Assembly: GCF_018417535.1 (NCBI RefSeq)
Contig: NZ_CP070977.1
Coordinates: 3,844,001 to 3,908,000 of the forward strand
Direction of reading: 5' to 3'
DNA: 64,000 nucleotides
Origin: Burkholderia pyrrocinia
GTDB lineage: Bacteria; Pseudomonadota; Gammaproteobacteria; Burkholderiales; Burkholderiaceae
A model generated the notes under the pieces. The model saw only the letters and a program-made list of their open reading frames with translations, was not told the DNA's origin and did no database searches. Made by a program: the position numbers and the translations under genes. This document shows, one piece after another, positions 40,489 to 50,128 of this stretch (position 1 is the stretch's first letter; each line of letters starts with the position of its first letter).

Positions 40489-41151
40489 ATGAAAAAACTC
40501 GTGATCCTGATTTCCGGTCGCGGCAGCAACATGGAGGCCATCGTCCGCGCGTGCGCGCAGGAACGCTGGCCGGCCGAGGTCGCTGCCGTGATCGCCAACC
40601 GGCCCGATGCGGCCGGCCTGGCTTTTGCCGCGTCGCACGGGGTAGCGACCGCGGTGGTCGACCACCGGTCGTTCGACGGCCGCGACAGCTTCGACGCGGC
40701 GCTCGCCGCCGAGATCGACCGTTTCGCCCCCGATCTCGTGGTCCTCGCGGGCTTCATGCGCATCCTCACGCCGGCATTCGTCAGACGATACGAAGGCCGG
40801 CTGCTGAACATCCACCCGTCGCTGCTGCCGAGCTTCAAGGGCATCCACACGCACCAGCAGGCGCTCGATGCGGGCGTCGCGCTGCATGGCGCGAGCGTGC
40901 ACTTCGTGATTCCCGAGCTCGACAGCGGCGCGATCGTCGCGCAGGGCGCGGTGCCCGTACGAGCGGGCGACGATGCGGCCGCGCTCGCGCAGCGCGTGCT
41001 GACGGTCGAGCATGTGCTGTATCCGCGCGCGGTGCGCTGGTTCGTCGAGGGGCGTTTGCGCCTCGAGGACGGCCGGGCAGTGGTGGCGCCGGAAGAGGCG
41101 CGCTGGATTTTCGCGGATCAACCGCATACCGAAACGAGTGAGGGCGTATGA
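40489..41151 (+). CDS. purN: Phosphoribosylglycinamide formyltransferase
   Basis: A 220-residue GAR transformylase, the third step of purine synthesis using 10-formyl-THF. Conserved: LVILISGRGSNMEAIVRAC (phosphate loop), LVVLAGFMRILTPAF, LNIHPSLLPSFKGIHTHQQA with the catalytic Asn and His, and HFVIPELDSGAIVAQ with the Asp. Its stop overlaps the next ATG as ATGA, so the RNA methyltransferase is co-translated. Confidence 0.97.
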   Translation: MKKLVILISGRGSNMEAIVRACAQERWPAEVAAVIANRPDAAGLAFAASHGVATAVVDHRSFDGRDSFDAALAAEIDRFAPDLVVLAGFMRILTPAFVRRYEGRLLNIHPSLLPSFKGIHTHQQALDAGVALHGASVHFVIPELDSGAIVAQGAVPVRAGDDAAALAQRVLTVEHVLYPRAVRWFVEGRLRLEDGRAVVAPEEARWIFADQPHTETSEGV

Positions 41152-42410
41152 AGCTGCACGGATTCCTGATCGGCCAGACCGAGACTTTGCTGGCCGAGGT
41201 GCTGAAGTTCGCCGGCCCCGCCGACGCGACGACGAGCCGGTTCTTCCGCGCGCACCCGAAGCTCGGGCATGCCGAGCGGGGCGTGATCGCCGAGGCCGTC
41301 TTCGCGGTGCTGCGCCGGAAGATGGAGTTTTCGCATCTGGCCGAGAGCGGCACGGGCACGCCCGCGCGGCGCCTCACGCTGCTCGGCCTGATGCAGACGG
41401 CCGGCCGCAACGCGCTGAGGCCGTTTTTGTCCGACACCGAGTCCGCGTGGCTCGAGCACGTGTCGAAGATCGATCCGGCGAGCCTGCCCGTGCGCGTACG
41501 CACGAACCTGCCCGACTGGATCCACCAGGCGCTGTCGGCCCGTTTCGATGCCGAGGAGCTCGCGCAGCTCGCCGCCGCGCTGAACTACCCGGCGCCGCTC
41601 GATCTGCGCGCCAACGCGCAGAAGGCAACCCGCGACCAGGTGATCGACGCGCTGCGCGCGAACGGCATCGATGCGGGCGCGATGCCGTTTGCGCCGTTCG
41701 GCGTGCGCGTGGTCGGCAAGCCGGCGCTGACGCGCCTGAAGCTGTTCGAGGAAGGCCAGATCGAGGTGCAGGACGAAGGCAGCCAGCTGCTGTGCTCGCT
41801 GGTCGCGCCGCGCCGCGGCGAGATGGTCGTCGATTTCTGCGCGGGCGCGGGCGGCAAGACGCTCGCGCTGGGCGCGATGATGCGCTCGACCGGGCGCCTC
41901 TATGCGTTCGACGTGTCGGAAAAGCGTCTCGCGAAGCTGAAGCCGCGCCTTGCGCGCAGCGGGCTGTCGAACGTGAACCCGGTGCTGATCGACAGCGAGC
42001 ACGACGCGAAGATCAAGCGGCTCGCCGGCAAGATCGACCGCGTGCTGGTCGACGCGCCGTGCAGCGGCCTCGGCACGCTGCGCCGCAACCCGGACCTGAA
42101 GTGGCGCCAGACGCGCACGGCGATCGACGAGCTGACGCCGAAGCAGGCGTCGATCCTCGCGAGCGCCGCGCGCCTCGTGAAGAAGGGCGGCCGGCTCGTC
42201 TACGCGACCTGCAGCGTGCTTGACGCCGAGAACGAGCGCATCGTCGAGCAGTTCCTGGCCGACCATCCCGAGTTCGTGCTGGTGCCCGCGCAGAAGGTGC
42301 TGGCCGACCAGCGCATCGAGCTCGAGACGGGCGACTACCTGTCGCTGTGGCCGCACCGTCACGCGACCGACGGCTTCTTCGCCGCGGTGCTCGAACGGCG
42401 CGCGCAGTAA
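41148..42410 (+). CDS. RsmB/NOP-family RNA (cytosine-5) methyltransferase
   Basis: A 420-residue SAM-dependent RNA methyltransferase. An N-terminal helical region of about 190 residues precedes the catalytic domain. EVQDEGSQLLCSLVAPRRGE and VVDFCAGAGGKTLALGAMM form the SAM motif I, DRVLVDAPCSGLGTLRRNPD carries motif IV with the Cys, and RLVYATCSVLDAENERIVE holds the second, catalytic Cys (motif VI). It resembles RsmB without its NusB-like domain match being clear, so the exact rRNA position is not assigned. It is coupled to purN by a 4-base overlap. Confidence 0.92.
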   Translation: MKLHGFLIGQTETLLAEVLKFAGPADATTSRFFRAHPKLGHAERGVIAEAVFAVLRRKMEFSHLAESGTGTPARRLTLLGLMQTAGRNALRPFLSDTESAWLEHVSKIDPASLPVRVRTNLPDWIHQALSARFDAEELAQLAAALNYPAPLDLRANAQKATRDQVIDALRANGIDAGAMPFAPFGVRVVGKPALTRLKLFEEGQIEVQDEGSQLLCSLVAPRRGEMVVDFCAGAGGKTLALGAMMRSTGRLYAFDVSEKRLAKLKPRLARSGLSNVNPVLIDSEHDAKIKRLAGKIDRVLVDAPCSGLGTLRRNPDLKWRQTRTAIDELTPKQASILASAARLVKKGGRLVYATCSVLDAENERIVEQFLADHPEFVLVPAQKVLADQRIELETGDYLSLWPHRHATDGFFAAVLERRAQ

Positions 42411-42428
42411 CGGCGGCCCGCACGGACG

Positions 42429-43808
42429 ATGGAGAATCTGCAGAGCCGCCTGCTGTCGCACCGACTGGCATCGGTGATTCGCGACTTTCACCAGCCGGTG
42501 ATGATCTGGCAGGCGGCGATCCTCGTTGGGGCGCTGTGCTTCGCGTGGGTGGCCGCGCGCTTCGTGCACGGCCGGATCGATGCGCGCCGTCGGGCGGCCG
42601 GACGCGCGCCCGGCGCGGGCGCGCAAAGCCTGAAGCGCGCGTTGTTCCCGTTGTTCGGCGGCATCTTCGTGGGAGTTGCGCAGCTCGCGTTCGACCCGTT
42701 CATGTCGACGTCGCTGCTGTCGCTCGCGCTCGTGCCGTTGTTCGGCATCGGGCTGATCTACGTGCTGTTCTTCTTCGCGCGGCGCGTGTTCGCGCGCGAC
42801 GGCCACACGCATGCGTGGCTGTCGATCGTCGAGAAGATCGTGTCGACCGCCGTGTGGGCCGCGATGGTGCTGACCGTGCTCGGCATCCAGCGCGACGTGC
42901 TCGGCTGGCTCGACAGCGTGCAGTTCCGTGTCGCCAATGCGCATCTCACGCTGCTGTCGCTGATCTCCGGCGCGCTGTGGGTCTGCGTGACGCTGATGGT
43001 CGCGATGTGGCTCGGCTCGGTGCTCGAGGAGCGCCTCACGCGCGCGAGCACGCTCGACGCGAACCTGAAGGTCGTGCTGTCGCGGGTCGGCCGCGCGCTG
43101 CTCGTGTTCGCGGCGATCCTGATCGGGCTGTCGCTGGTCGGCATCGACGTGACGGTGCTCGGCGTGTTCGGCGGCGCGGTCGGCGTCGGCCTCGGCTTCG
43201 GGCTGCAGAAGATCGCGAGCAACTACGTGTCGGGCTTCATCATCCTGCTCGACCGCTCGCTGCGGCTCGGCGACGCGATCAGTGTCGGCGGGCTGCAGGG
43301 CATCGTCACGCAGATCCGCACGCGCTACACGGTCGTGCGCGGCCTCGACGGCAACGAGACGCTGATCCCGAACGAGAAGCTGATCACCGACGTCGTGCAG
43401 AACCAGTCGTCGTACCTGACGCGCGGTTACGCGAAGGTCGCGGTGCAGGTCGCGTATACGAGCGATGTCGAGCACGCGCTCGCGTTGCTTGCCGATGCCG
43501 CGAAGGGCGTGCCGCGCGTGCTGGCGGAGCCTGCGCCGACCCCGTATCTGGTGAGCTTCGGTGCGGACGGGATCGACCTGGAACTCGGCTTCTGGATCGA
43601 GGATTCGGCGAAAGGCACGTCGGGCGTGCGTTCGACCGTGAACCGCAATATCTGGCGGCTGTTCAGCGAGCACGGGATTTCGATTCCGTTTCCGCAGCGC
43701 GAAGTGCGCGTCGTCGGGCTGCCGGACGGTTTTGCCGGCGCGGGCGCTGCGGCCAGCGATCCGGCGGCCGGCAACGGCACGGTGGACGGGCGTGCGCCGG
43801 CTGCGTAG
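42429..43808 (+). CDS. Mechanosensitive ion channel, MscS family
   Basis: A 459-residue inner-membrane channel. About five hydrophobic segments precede the conserved pore helix GVFGGAVGVGLGFGLQKIAS, which has the Gly/Ala packing of MscS TM3. NYVSGFIILLDRSLRLGDAI and NGTLIPNE-like NETLIPNEKLITDVVQN follow in the beta domain, and a C-terminal alpha/beta domain ends near IPFPQREVRVV. The tail of about 35 residues is Ala/Gly-rich and disordered. It protects cells against hypo-osmotic shock. It starts 18 bases after the methyltransferase gene and is probably cotranscribed. Confidence 0.92.
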   Translation: MENLQSRLLSHRLASVIRDFHQPVMIWQAAILVGALCFAWVAARFVHGRIDARRRAAGRAPGAGAQSLKRALFPLFGGIFVGVAQLAFDPFMSTSLLSLALVPLFGIGLIYVLFFFARRVFARDGHTHAWLSIVEKIVSTAVWAAMVLTVLGIQRDVLGWLDSVQFRVANAHLTLLSLISGALWVCVTLMVAMWLGSVLEERLTRASTLDANLKVVLSRVGRALLVFAAILIGLSLVGIDVTVLGVFGGAVGVGLGFGLQKIASNYVSGFIILLDRSLRLGDAISVGGLQGIVTQIRTRYTVVRGLDGNETLIPNEKLITDVVQNQSSYLTRGYAKVAVQVAYTSDVEHALALLADAAKGVPRVLAEPAPTPYLVSFGADGIDLELGFWIEDSAKGTSGVRSTVNRNIWRLFSEHGISIPFPQREVRVVGLPDGFAGAGAAASDPAAGNGTVDGRAPAA

Positions 43809-43924
43809 CGCGCCGGTCGTCTATCGTATAGACCCAGCGGTCGGAACCGGATCGCGGGCCTTTCCAGGTCCGCCCGTGGACTGTTCCGGTTGCGCCAGGG
43901 CAAGAAAATATTCATTTTTTACAA

Positions 43925-43957
43925 AGACTTGGAACGGTTGAAGTAAAATCCAAGTCT
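43925..43957. promoter_or_regulatory. Inverted repeat in the desaturase promoter region
   Basis: AGACTTGGA (43925-43933) and TCCAAGTCT (43949-43957) are a perfect 9-bp inverted repeat separated by 15 bases. The surrounding stretch (about 43905-43980) is AT-rich and ends 70 bases before the desaturase start. It is a good candidate operator for a fatty-acid regulator, though it does not match a site I recognise. Confidence 0.5.
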
Positions 43958-44026
43958 ATTCGCGGTATGCTTTCATTTTTCTGACGCCTGCGCGAGCCGG
44001 CGCCGCTCTCATCACAGGTAACTGCC

Positions 44027-45223
44027 TTGTTGAATTCCCTGCTCGATTTTCTTTCCCACGGGCTTCTGCATTTTTCGTGGTGGCAGGTCGCGCTGTTCGC
44101 GCTCGCCGTCACGCACGTCACGATCATCGGCGTGACGGTCTACCTGCATCGCTGCCAGGCGCACCGCGCACTGGAGCTGCATCCGATCGCGAGCCACTTC
44201 TTCCGCGTCTGGCTGTGGATGACGACCGGCATGCTGACTGGCCAGTGGGCCGCGATTCACCGCAAGCACCACGCGAAGTGCGAGACCGAGGAAGATCCGC
44301 ACAGCCCGCAGACGCGCGGCATCTGGAAGGTGTTCCTCGAGGGCGCCGAGCTGTATCGCGCGGAAGCGAAGAATGAAGAGACGATGCGCAAGTTCGGCCA
44401 CGGCACGCCGAACGACTGGATCGAACGCAATCTCTACTCGAAGTACCCGATTCTCGGCATCAGCCTGATGATGGTGATCGACGTCGCGTTGTTCGGCGTG
44501 CTCGGCCTGACCGTGTGGGCCGTGCAGATGGTCTGGATTCCGTTCTGGGCGGCGGGCGTCGTCAACGGCTTCGGCCACTTCTGGGGCTACCGCAACTTCA
44601 ACTCGGCCGACGCGAGCACGAACCTGTTCCCGTGGGGCATCGTGATCGGCGGCGAAGAACTGCACAACAACCACCACACGTTCGCGACGTCGGCGAAGCT
44701 GTCGAACAAGTGGTACGAGTTCGACATCGGCTGGATGTACATCCGCATCATGTCGGCGTTCGGTCTCGCGAAGGTGAAGAAGGTTGCACCGACGCCGCGC
44801 CTGAACAAGCCGAAGACGGTGCTCGACCAGGAAACGCTGCAGGCCGTGCTGTCGAACCGCTACGAAGTGATGGCGCGCTACGGCAAGGCCGTGAAGCGTG
44901 CATACCGCCAGGAGCTCGCGCACCTGAAGGAACTCGGTTCGAGCGAGAAGTACCAGTTGATGCGCGGCGCGCGCAAGTGGTTCCACAAGGACGCCGACGG
45001 CCTCGACGAGCCGCAGAAGAAGCTGCTTCCGGAAATCTTCGCGAACAGCCAGAAGCTGCACACGTACTTCCAGTTGCGCCAGGATCTTGCCGCGATCTGG
45101 GATCGTTCGACCGCGTCGCGCGAACAGCTGCTCGCACAATTGCAGGATTGGTGTCATCGCGCGGAACAAAGCGGCATCAAGGCGCTGCAGGAATTCGCGA
45201 CGCGCCTGCGTCGCTACGCCTGA
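44027..45223 (+). CDS. Membrane fatty-acid (acyl-CoA type) desaturase
   Basis: A 398-residue di-iron desaturase that introduces a double bond (delta-9 in relatives) into acyl chains for membrane fluidity. The three histidine boxes are intact: LHRCQAHRALEL, AIHRKHHAKCE and GEELHNNHHTF. A C-terminal extension of about 150 residues, helical and charged (from KVKKVAPTPRLNKPKT), follows the catalytic domain; it is common in betaproteobacterial members and its role is unknown. The start is one of two adjacent TTG codons; no ATG fits. The gene stands alone with an upstream inverted repeat and a terminator. Confidence 0.9.
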   Translation: MLNSLLDFLSHGLLHFSWWQVALFALAVTHVTIIGVTVYLHRCQAHRALELHPIASHFFRVWLWMTTGMLTGQWAAIHRKHHAKCETEEDPHSPQTRGIWKVFLEGAELYRAEAKNEETMRKFGHGTPNDWIERNLYSKYPILGISLMMVIDVALFGVLGLTVWAVQMVWIPFWAAGVVNGFGHFWGYRNFNSADASTNLFPWGIVIGGEELHNNHHTFATSAKLSNKWYEFDIGWMYIRIMSAFGLAKVKKVAPTPRLNKPKTVLDQETLQAVLSNRYEVMARYGKAVKRAYRQELAHLKELGSSEKYQLMRGARKWFHKDADGLDEPQKKLLPEIFANSQKLHTYFQLRQDLAAIWDRSTASREQLLAQLQDWCHRAEQSGIKALQEFATRLRRYA

Positions 45224-45254
45224 TTCGAAATCGATTAGAATCTCAGGACGTCAC

Positions 45255-45279
45255 AAACCCCGCGTTGGCGGGGTTTTTT
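45255..45279 (+). terminator. Intrinsic terminator of the desaturase gene
   Basis: AACCCCGC-GTTG-GCGGGGTT followed by T4, 31 bases after the stop. Confidence 0.85.
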
Positions 45280-45370
45280 CATTTGGGCCGCCGGTTTTTG
45301 ACGGACGCGATCGGCAGGGCCGGAATTTGTGTGAGGCTTGGGGCGGCGGCGCAACGGTGCCCCGGGGCGA

Positions 45371-45517
45371 GCGAAGAGGATGGGATCGGAGTAGTGTTGA
45401 AGCGCTGATTCTGGTGACCGCGAAGCATGGGACTGGAGTAAGTGCTAAGGCACTAACTCCGGTCGACCGCGAAGCATGGGACCGGAGTAAGCGCTAAAGC
45501 GCTAACTCTGGTCGACA
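45371..45517. repeat. Three tandem 49-bp repeats, each an RNA-like hairpin, upstream of nadA
   Basis: Copies at 45371, 45420 and 45469 have exactly 49-base spacing, each beginning GCGAAG. Each contains GGAGT-A-[AGNGN]-loop-[NCNCT]-A-ACTCC, a hairpin with an A.A mismatch. Between copies 2 and 3 the inner stem changes from AGTGC/GCACT to AGCGC/GCGCT, a compensatory pair change; copy 1 keeps pairing through G.U. The last hairpin ends 5 bases before the nadA Shine-Dalgarno. The 306-base gap between the desaturase and nadA holds this and a terminator only. Confidence 0.85.
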
Positions 45518-45529
45518 GGAGATATGGAG

Positions 45530-46666
45530 ATGCAATCGACGATCAAACCCGTCGAGTACGACCGGCCCGTCGCAGCAGGGACCGTGTGCGGCGTGGGACA
45601 GGCGTGGGCCAAGGTGCCCGATGCGCCGTCCCCCGAGGAACGCGCTGCGCTGAAGGCGCGCATCAAGGCGCTGCTCGTGCGTGAAAAGGCCGTGCTGGTC
45701 GCACACTACTACGTGGACGCGGAACTGCAGGAACTCGCCGACGAAACCGGCGGCTGCGTTGCCGATTCGCTTGAAATGGCCCGCTTCGGCCGCGATCACG
45801 ATGCGCAGACGCTGGTCGTCGCCGGCGTGCGCTTCATGGGCGAAACCGCGAAGATCCTGAGCCCGAACAAGCGGATCCTGATGCCCGATCTCGATGCGAC
45901 CTGCTCGCTCGACCTCGGCTGCCCGGTCGATGAATTCTCGGCGTTCTGCGATGCGCATCCCGACCGCACCGTCGTCGTCTACGCGAACACCAGCGCGGCC
46001 GTGAAGGCACGCGCGGACTGGATGGTCACATCGTCGATCGGCCTCGAGATCGTGGCCGACCTGCACGCGCGCGGCGAGAAGATCATCTGGGCACCCGATC
46101 GCCATCTCGGCAGCTATATCCAGAAGAAAACCGGCGCGGACATGCTGCTGTGGCAGGGTTCGTGCCTCGTCCATGACGAGTTCAAGGGTATCGAGCTCGA
46201 TCTGCTGCGCGCCGAATACCCGGACGCGAAGGTGCTCGTCCATCCCGAATCGCCGGAAAACGTCGTTGCGCAGGCCGATGTCGTCGGCTCGACCACGCAA
46301 CTGATCGACGCGGCCGTCAGGTTCGACGCGACGCGCTTCATCGTGGCGACCGATCTCGGCATCCTGCACAAGATGCAGCTCGCGGCGCCCGGCAAGACCT
46401 TCATTGCAGCGCCGACGGCCGGCAACAGTGCGACCTGCAAGAGCTGCGCGCACTGCCCGTGGATGGCGATGAACGGCCTTGCGAACCTCGCCGACGTGCT
46501 CGAACGCGGTCACAACGAGATCTTCGTTGATCCCGCGATCGGCGAGCGTGCGCGTTTGCCGATCGACCGGATGCTCGATTTCGCGGCCGCGCACAAGAAG
46601 CGCGTGCAGGCGAGCGGCGATCTGCAGCGCGACCAGCAATTGTTTGCGAACGTGGGGGCTGCATGA
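45530..46666 (+). CDS. nadA: Quinolinate synthase
   Basis: A 378-residue iron-sulfur enzyme that condenses iminoaspartate with dihydroxyacetone phosphate to quinolinate in NAD synthesis. Three cluster-binding cysteines can be placed in [26 protein letters not shown] and [34 protein letters not shown] opens the first of three quasi-repeated domains. Two ATGs are close together: 45524 is only 2 bases from the AGGAGA, while 45530 is 8 bases from it, so 45530 is chosen. Its stop overlaps nadC as ATGA. The leader carries the triple 49-bp repeat. Confidence 0.95.
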   Translation: MQSTIKPVEYDRPVAAGTVCGVGQAWAKVPDAPSPEERAALKARIKALLVREKAVLVAHYYVDAELQELADETGGCVADSLEMARFGRDHDAQTLVVAGVRFMGETAKILSPNKRILMPDLDATCSLDLGCPVDEFSAFCDAHPDRTVVVYANTSAAVKARADWMVTSSIGLEIVADLHARGEKIIWAPDRHLGSYIQKKTGADMLLWQGSCLVHDEFKGIELDLLRAEYPDAKVLVHPESPENVVAQADVVGSTTQLIDAAVRFDATRFIVATDLGILHKMQLAAPGKTFIAAPTAGNSATCKSCAHCPWMAMNGLANLADVLERGHNEIFVDPAIGERARLPIDRMLDFAAAHKKRVQASGDLQRDQQLFANVGAA

Positions 46667-47631
46667 CGAACGGCCTCCATGCTCACGTTCGTTCGCTGCC
46701 CCCCGAGGGGGCGGCCGCCTTCCTTGGTGGCGGCCCGGCGGAACGCGGCACGACGAGTGCTGTCTCCCCGCTGTTCGACATCGTCCGCGAGCAATACGGC
46801 GCGGCATTCGACGACGCGATCGCGCGCAACGTTGCCGATGCGATCGCGGAAGACGTCGGCGCCGGCGACCAGACCGGGCGGCTCGTACCGGCCGGAGGGC
46901 GTCGCCGCGCGCGCATCATCGTGCGCGAGGAAGCCGTACTGTGCGGCGTGCCGTGGTTCGAGGCCGTGATCGGCCGGATCGATCCGGCGATCGCCGTGCA
47001 ATGGCACTACCGCGAAGGCGACCGGATGACGCCCGATTCGACTGTCTGCGAACTCGAAGGGCCGGCGCGTGCGCTGTTGACGGCGGAGCGCAACGGGCTG
47101 AACTTCCTGCAACTGCTGTCGGGTGTCGCGACCGCGACGCGCCGTTATGTCGATCGCGTCGAAGGCACGCGCGCGAAGATCCTCGATACGCGCAAGACGC
47201 TGCCAGGCCTGCGGCTCGCGCAGAAGTACGCGGTGCGCGTCGGCGGCGGCGAGAACCAGCGTCTCGCGCTGTACGACGGCATCCTGATCAAGGAGAACCA
47301 CATCGCAGCGGCGGGTGGTGTCGGCGAGGCGCTCGACGCGGCGTTCGCGCTCGATTCGGGCGTGCCCGTGCAGGTTGAGGTCGAGACGCTCGCGCAGCTC
47401 GACACGGCGCTCGCGCATCGCGCGCAGTCGGTGCTGCTCGACAACTTCACGCTCGACATGATGCGTGAAGCGGTGCGCGTGGCGGCCGGCAAGGCCGTGC
47501 TCGAAGTGTCGGGCGGCGTCAATTTCGATACGGTGCGCGCATTCGCGGAGACGGGCGTCGATCGCATCTCGATCGGTGCACTGACGAAGGACGTACGCGC
47601 GACGGACTATTCGATGCGGATCGTCGACTGA
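46663..47631 (+). CDS. nadC: Nicotinate-nucleotide pyrophosphorylase (quinolinate phosphoribosyltransferase)
   Basis: A 322-residue QPRTase turning quinolinate and PRPP into nicotinate mononucleotide + CO2. Core motifs: [74 protein letters not shown] and [10 protein letters not shown], with [10 protein letters not shown] at the phosphate site. About 30 extra residues precede the usual start region ([15 protein letters not shown]). They are encoded by a palindromic GC-rich element (46676-46746) that has been read in frame. The ATG overlapping the nadA stop is the only in-frame start nearby, so the extension is probably translated. Confidence 0.94.
   Translation: MTNGLHAHVRSLPPEGAAAFLGGGPAERGTTSAVSPLFDIVREQYGAAFDDAIARNVADAIAEDVGAGDQTGRLVPAGGRRRARIIVREEAVLCGVPWFEAVIGRIDPAIAVQWHYREGDRMTPDSTVCELEGPARALLTAERNGLNFLQLLSGVATATRRYVDRVEGTRAKILDTRKTLPGLRLAQKYAVRVGGGENQRLALYDGILIKENHIAAAGGVGEALDAAFALDSGVPVQVEVETLAQLDTALAHRAQSVLLDNFTLDMMREAVRVAAGKAVLEVSGGVNFDTVRAFAETGVDRISIGALTKDVRATDYSMRIVD
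46676..46746. repeat. Palindromic REP-like element inside the 5' end of nadC
   Basis: Two adjacent hairpins: GCCCCC-CGA-GGGGGC (46698-46712) and GCCGCC-loop-GGCGGC (46714-46734). The look is that of short dispersed intergenic repeats of Burkholderia and Bordetella, recalled from memory; copy number cannot be counted here. It lies at the nadA-nadC junction, within the nadC reading frame. Confidence 0.6.
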
Positions 47632-47652
47632 CCGAGCGTCGTACGATCAGAC

Positions 47653-47690
47653 AAAAAAGCCGTTGGCGCACAAACGCCAACGGCTTTTTT
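47653..47690. terminator. Bidirectional terminator between nadC and nadB
   Basis: AAAAAAGCCGTTGGCG / CGCCAACGGCTTTTTT with a 6-base loop serves both convergent genes. Confidence 0.92.
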
Positions 47691-47723
47691 CCTGTGCGGC
47701 CGCGGCCGGGAAAGGCGCGTCGT

Positions 47724-49310
47724 TCAGCGACGCGCGCGCGGCGTGAGCACGCTCGGCAGCGCCTTCGGCAGCGTGTTCGGCCAGTCGCGGCTGTAGTGCA
47801 GCCCGCGGCTTTCGCGGCGCGACTGCGCGCTCTTGACGATCAGTGTCGCCACGTCGACGAGGTTGCGCAATTCGAGCAGGTCGCGCGTCACGCGGAAATT
47901 CGCGTAGTACTCGTGGATCTCGTCACGTAACAGCGACAGCCGGTGCTTCGCGCGTTCGAGGCGCTTGTCGGTGCGCACGATGCCGACGTAGTTCCACATC
48001 AGGCGGCGCAGCTCGTCCCAGTTGTGCGCGACGACGACTTCCTCGTCCGCATCCGACACGCGGCTTTCGTCCCACGCGGGCAGCGTGGCCGGCGTTTCCG
48101 AATCGAAGCCGGCCGCCTCGATCGCCTCGGCCGCCGCGCGCCCGATCACGAGACATTCGAGCAGCGAGTTGCTGGCGAGCCGGTTCGCGCCGTGCAGCCC
48201 CGTGTACGACGTTTCGCCGACCGCGTACAGGCCCGCGAGATCGGTGCGCCCGGCGAGATCGGTCACGACGCCGCCGCACGTGTAGTGCGCGGCCGGCACG
48301 ACGGGAATCGGCTCTTTCGCGATGTCGATGCCGAATTCGAGGCAGCGCGCATGGATCGTCGGGAAGTGTTCGCGCAGGAACGCTTCCGGCTGATGGCTGA
48401 TGTCGAGATACACGCAGTCGATCCCGCGCTTCTTGATCTCGAAGTCGATCGCGCGCGCGACGATGTCGCGCGGCGCGAGCTCGGCGCGCGGATCGTGCGC
48501 GGGCATGAAGCGCGTGCCGTCGGGCAGCTTCAGCAGGCCGCCTTCGCCGCGCACGGCCTCTGAAATCAGGAACGATTTCGCATACGGATGGAACAGGCAG
48601 GTCGGGTGGAACTGGATGAATTCCATGTTCGACACGCGGCAGCCCGCGCGCCACGCCATCGCGATGCCGTCGCCGGTCGCCGTATCGGGGTTCGTCGTGT
48701 ACAGGTAGACCTTGCCGGCGCCGCCCGTTGCGAGCACCGTATGCGGCGCCTCGATCGTGATCGTGCGGTCGTTGTCGACGTCGAGCGCATACAGGCCGTG
48801 ACAGCGGCGGCCGGGCAGGCCGAGCCGGTCCGACGTGATCAGGTCGATCGCATGGTGGTTTTCGAAGAACGTGATGTTCGGATGCTGGCGCGCGCGCTCC
48901 GACAGCGTCGCGAGCACCGCATGGCCGGTCGCGTCGGCCGCGTGGATGATCCGGCGGTGGCTGTGGCCGCCTTCGCGCGTCAGGTGGAAGCCGAGCTCGG
49001 CTGCGTCGTCCTTCGTGAAAGGCACGCCTTGCGAGATCAGCCATTCGATTGCTTCGCGGCCGTGCTCGACGATATAGCGCGTCGCGCCTTCGTCGCACAG
49101 GCCGCCACCGGCGACCAGCGTGTCGTCGACATGGTTCTCGATGCTGTCGGCCGAGTCGAGGACGGCCGCGATGCCGCCCTGCGCGTTATCGCTTGCCCCC
49201 TCCATCATCGAACGTTTCGCGATCAGCGCGACACGTCGCGTGCTGGCCAGATTGAGTGCGACCGACAGCCCTGCCAGGCCACTGCCGACGATCGCCACGT
49301 CGAATTTCAT
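47724..49310 (-). CDS. nadB: L-aspartate oxidase
   Basis: A 528-residue FAD enzyme making iminoaspartate, the substrate of NadA. FAD site: [20 protein letters not shown] near the N-terminus and [13 protein letters not shown]. The catalytic region shows [50 protein letters not shown] and [17 protein letters not shown]. The C-terminal helical domain is complete. The start ATG has GGAGATG upstream; sequence before it in frame is not family-like. It is convergent with nadAC, so the three de novo genes are neighbours but in two transcripts. Confidence 0.96.
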   Translation of the reverse strand: MKFDVAIVGSGLAGLSVALNLASTRRVALIAKRSMMEGASDNAQGGIAAVLDSADSIENHVDDTLVAGGGLCDEGATRYIVEHGREAIEWLISQGVPFTKDDAAELGFHLTREGGHSHRRIIHAADATGHAVLATLSERARQHPNITFFENHHAIDLITSDRLGLPGRRCHGLYALDVDNDRTITIEAPHTVLATGGAGKVYLYTTNPDTATGDGIAMAWRAGCRVSNMEFIQFHPTCLFHPYAKSFLISEAVRGEGGLLKLPDGTRFMPAHDPRAELAPRDIVARAIDFEIKKRGIDCVYLDISHQPEAFLREHFPTIHARCLEFGIDIAKEPIPVVPAAHYTCGGVVTDLAGRTDLAGLYAVGETSYTGLHGANRLASNSLLECLVIGRAAAEAIEAAGFDSETPATLPAWDESRVSDADEEVVVAHNWDELRRLMWNYVGIVRTDKRLERAKHRLSLLRDEIHEYYANFRVTRDLLELRNLVDVATLIVKSAQSRRESRGLHYSRDWPNTLPKALPSVLTPRARR

Positions 49311-49412
49311 GCTGCATCTCCATCGTTGCGCTTTTGATCTTGTGCGTTCCGGCGGCCACGGCCGCGGAAAGGGGAGAGCATACCGCGTCGGGCCCGGGCG
49401 TGCGCGCAAAAC

Positions 49413-49440
49413 AAAAAGCCCCGCATGTGCGGGGCTTTTC
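49413..49440 (-). terminator. Intrinsic terminator of rpmBG
   Basis: On the minus strand AAAAGCCCCGC / GCGGGGCTTTT is followed by more T, 31 bases after the rpmG stop. Confidence 0.88.
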
Positions 49441-49470
49441 GGTCGCCGTCAGGCTGGCAGAAACCGGAGA

Positions 49471-49638
49471 TTACTTGATCTTGGTTTCTTTGTATTCCAC
49501 ATGCTTGCGGACGACGGGATCGAACTTCTTGATCGCCATCTTTTCCGGCATGTTGCGCTTGTTCTTCGTGGTCGTGTAGAAGTGACCCGTACCAGCGGTC
49601 GACTCCAGCTTGATCTTGTCGCGGGCGCCTTTTGCCAT
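49471..49638 (-). CDS. rpmG: 50S ribosomal protein L33
   Basis: A 55-residue ribosomal protein: [20 protein letters not shown], then [20 protein letters not shown] and [16 protein letters not shown]. No cysteine pairs are present, so it is the zinc-free form that does not depend on zinc supply. AAGGAGC lies upstream of the ATG. It follows rpmB by 17 bases, the standard rpmB-rpmG pair. Confidence 0.97.
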   Translation of the reverse strand: MAKGARDKIKLESTAGTGHFYTTTKNKRNMPEKMAIKKFDPVVRKHVEYKETKIK

Positions 49639-49655
49639 GATTGTGCTCCTTGGGC

Positions 49656-49889
49656 TTAGGCTTCGCCGCGTGCGCGCAGGTCAGCGAGCACGGAATCGAT
49701 GCCGTTCTTGTCGATCAGGCGCAGGCCGGCGTTCGAGACGCGCAGGCGCACCCAGCGGTTTTCGCTCTCTACCCAGAACCGGCGGTTTTGCAGGTTCGGC
49801 AGGAAGCGACGCTTGGTCTTGTTGTTGGCGTGGGAAACGTTGTTGCCGCTCATCGGCGCTTTCCCAGTTACTTGGCATACGCGTGCCAT
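49656..49889 (-). CDS. rpmB: 50S ribosomal protein L28
   Basis: A 77-residue ribosomal protein with the family opening [39 protein letters not shown] and [20 protein letters not shown]. It has only one Cys, so no zinc ribbon. First gene of the rpmB-rpmG pair; the 240-base space upstream towards radC should hold the promoter. Confidence 0.97.
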
Positions 49890-50128
49890 GAGAGCACTCC
49901 TAATACGCTAAATTCGGGGTTCGATCGCCGGTGAAGGTTCTCATCGCACCGCCACGTGATCCATGGCTGCACTCTCAGAACGCCGTAGCCCTTACAGACA
50001 AGGCCCTTCGATGGCTAGAACTGGTTGGAAAAAAGACAGACGACGATTCTAGCAGAAAAAGTTCAGGAAAATCAAACCTAATTTCGCTTCGTCGTTGCGG
50101 CGCCCTGGGCGGGCTGCCGCGCCACAGT

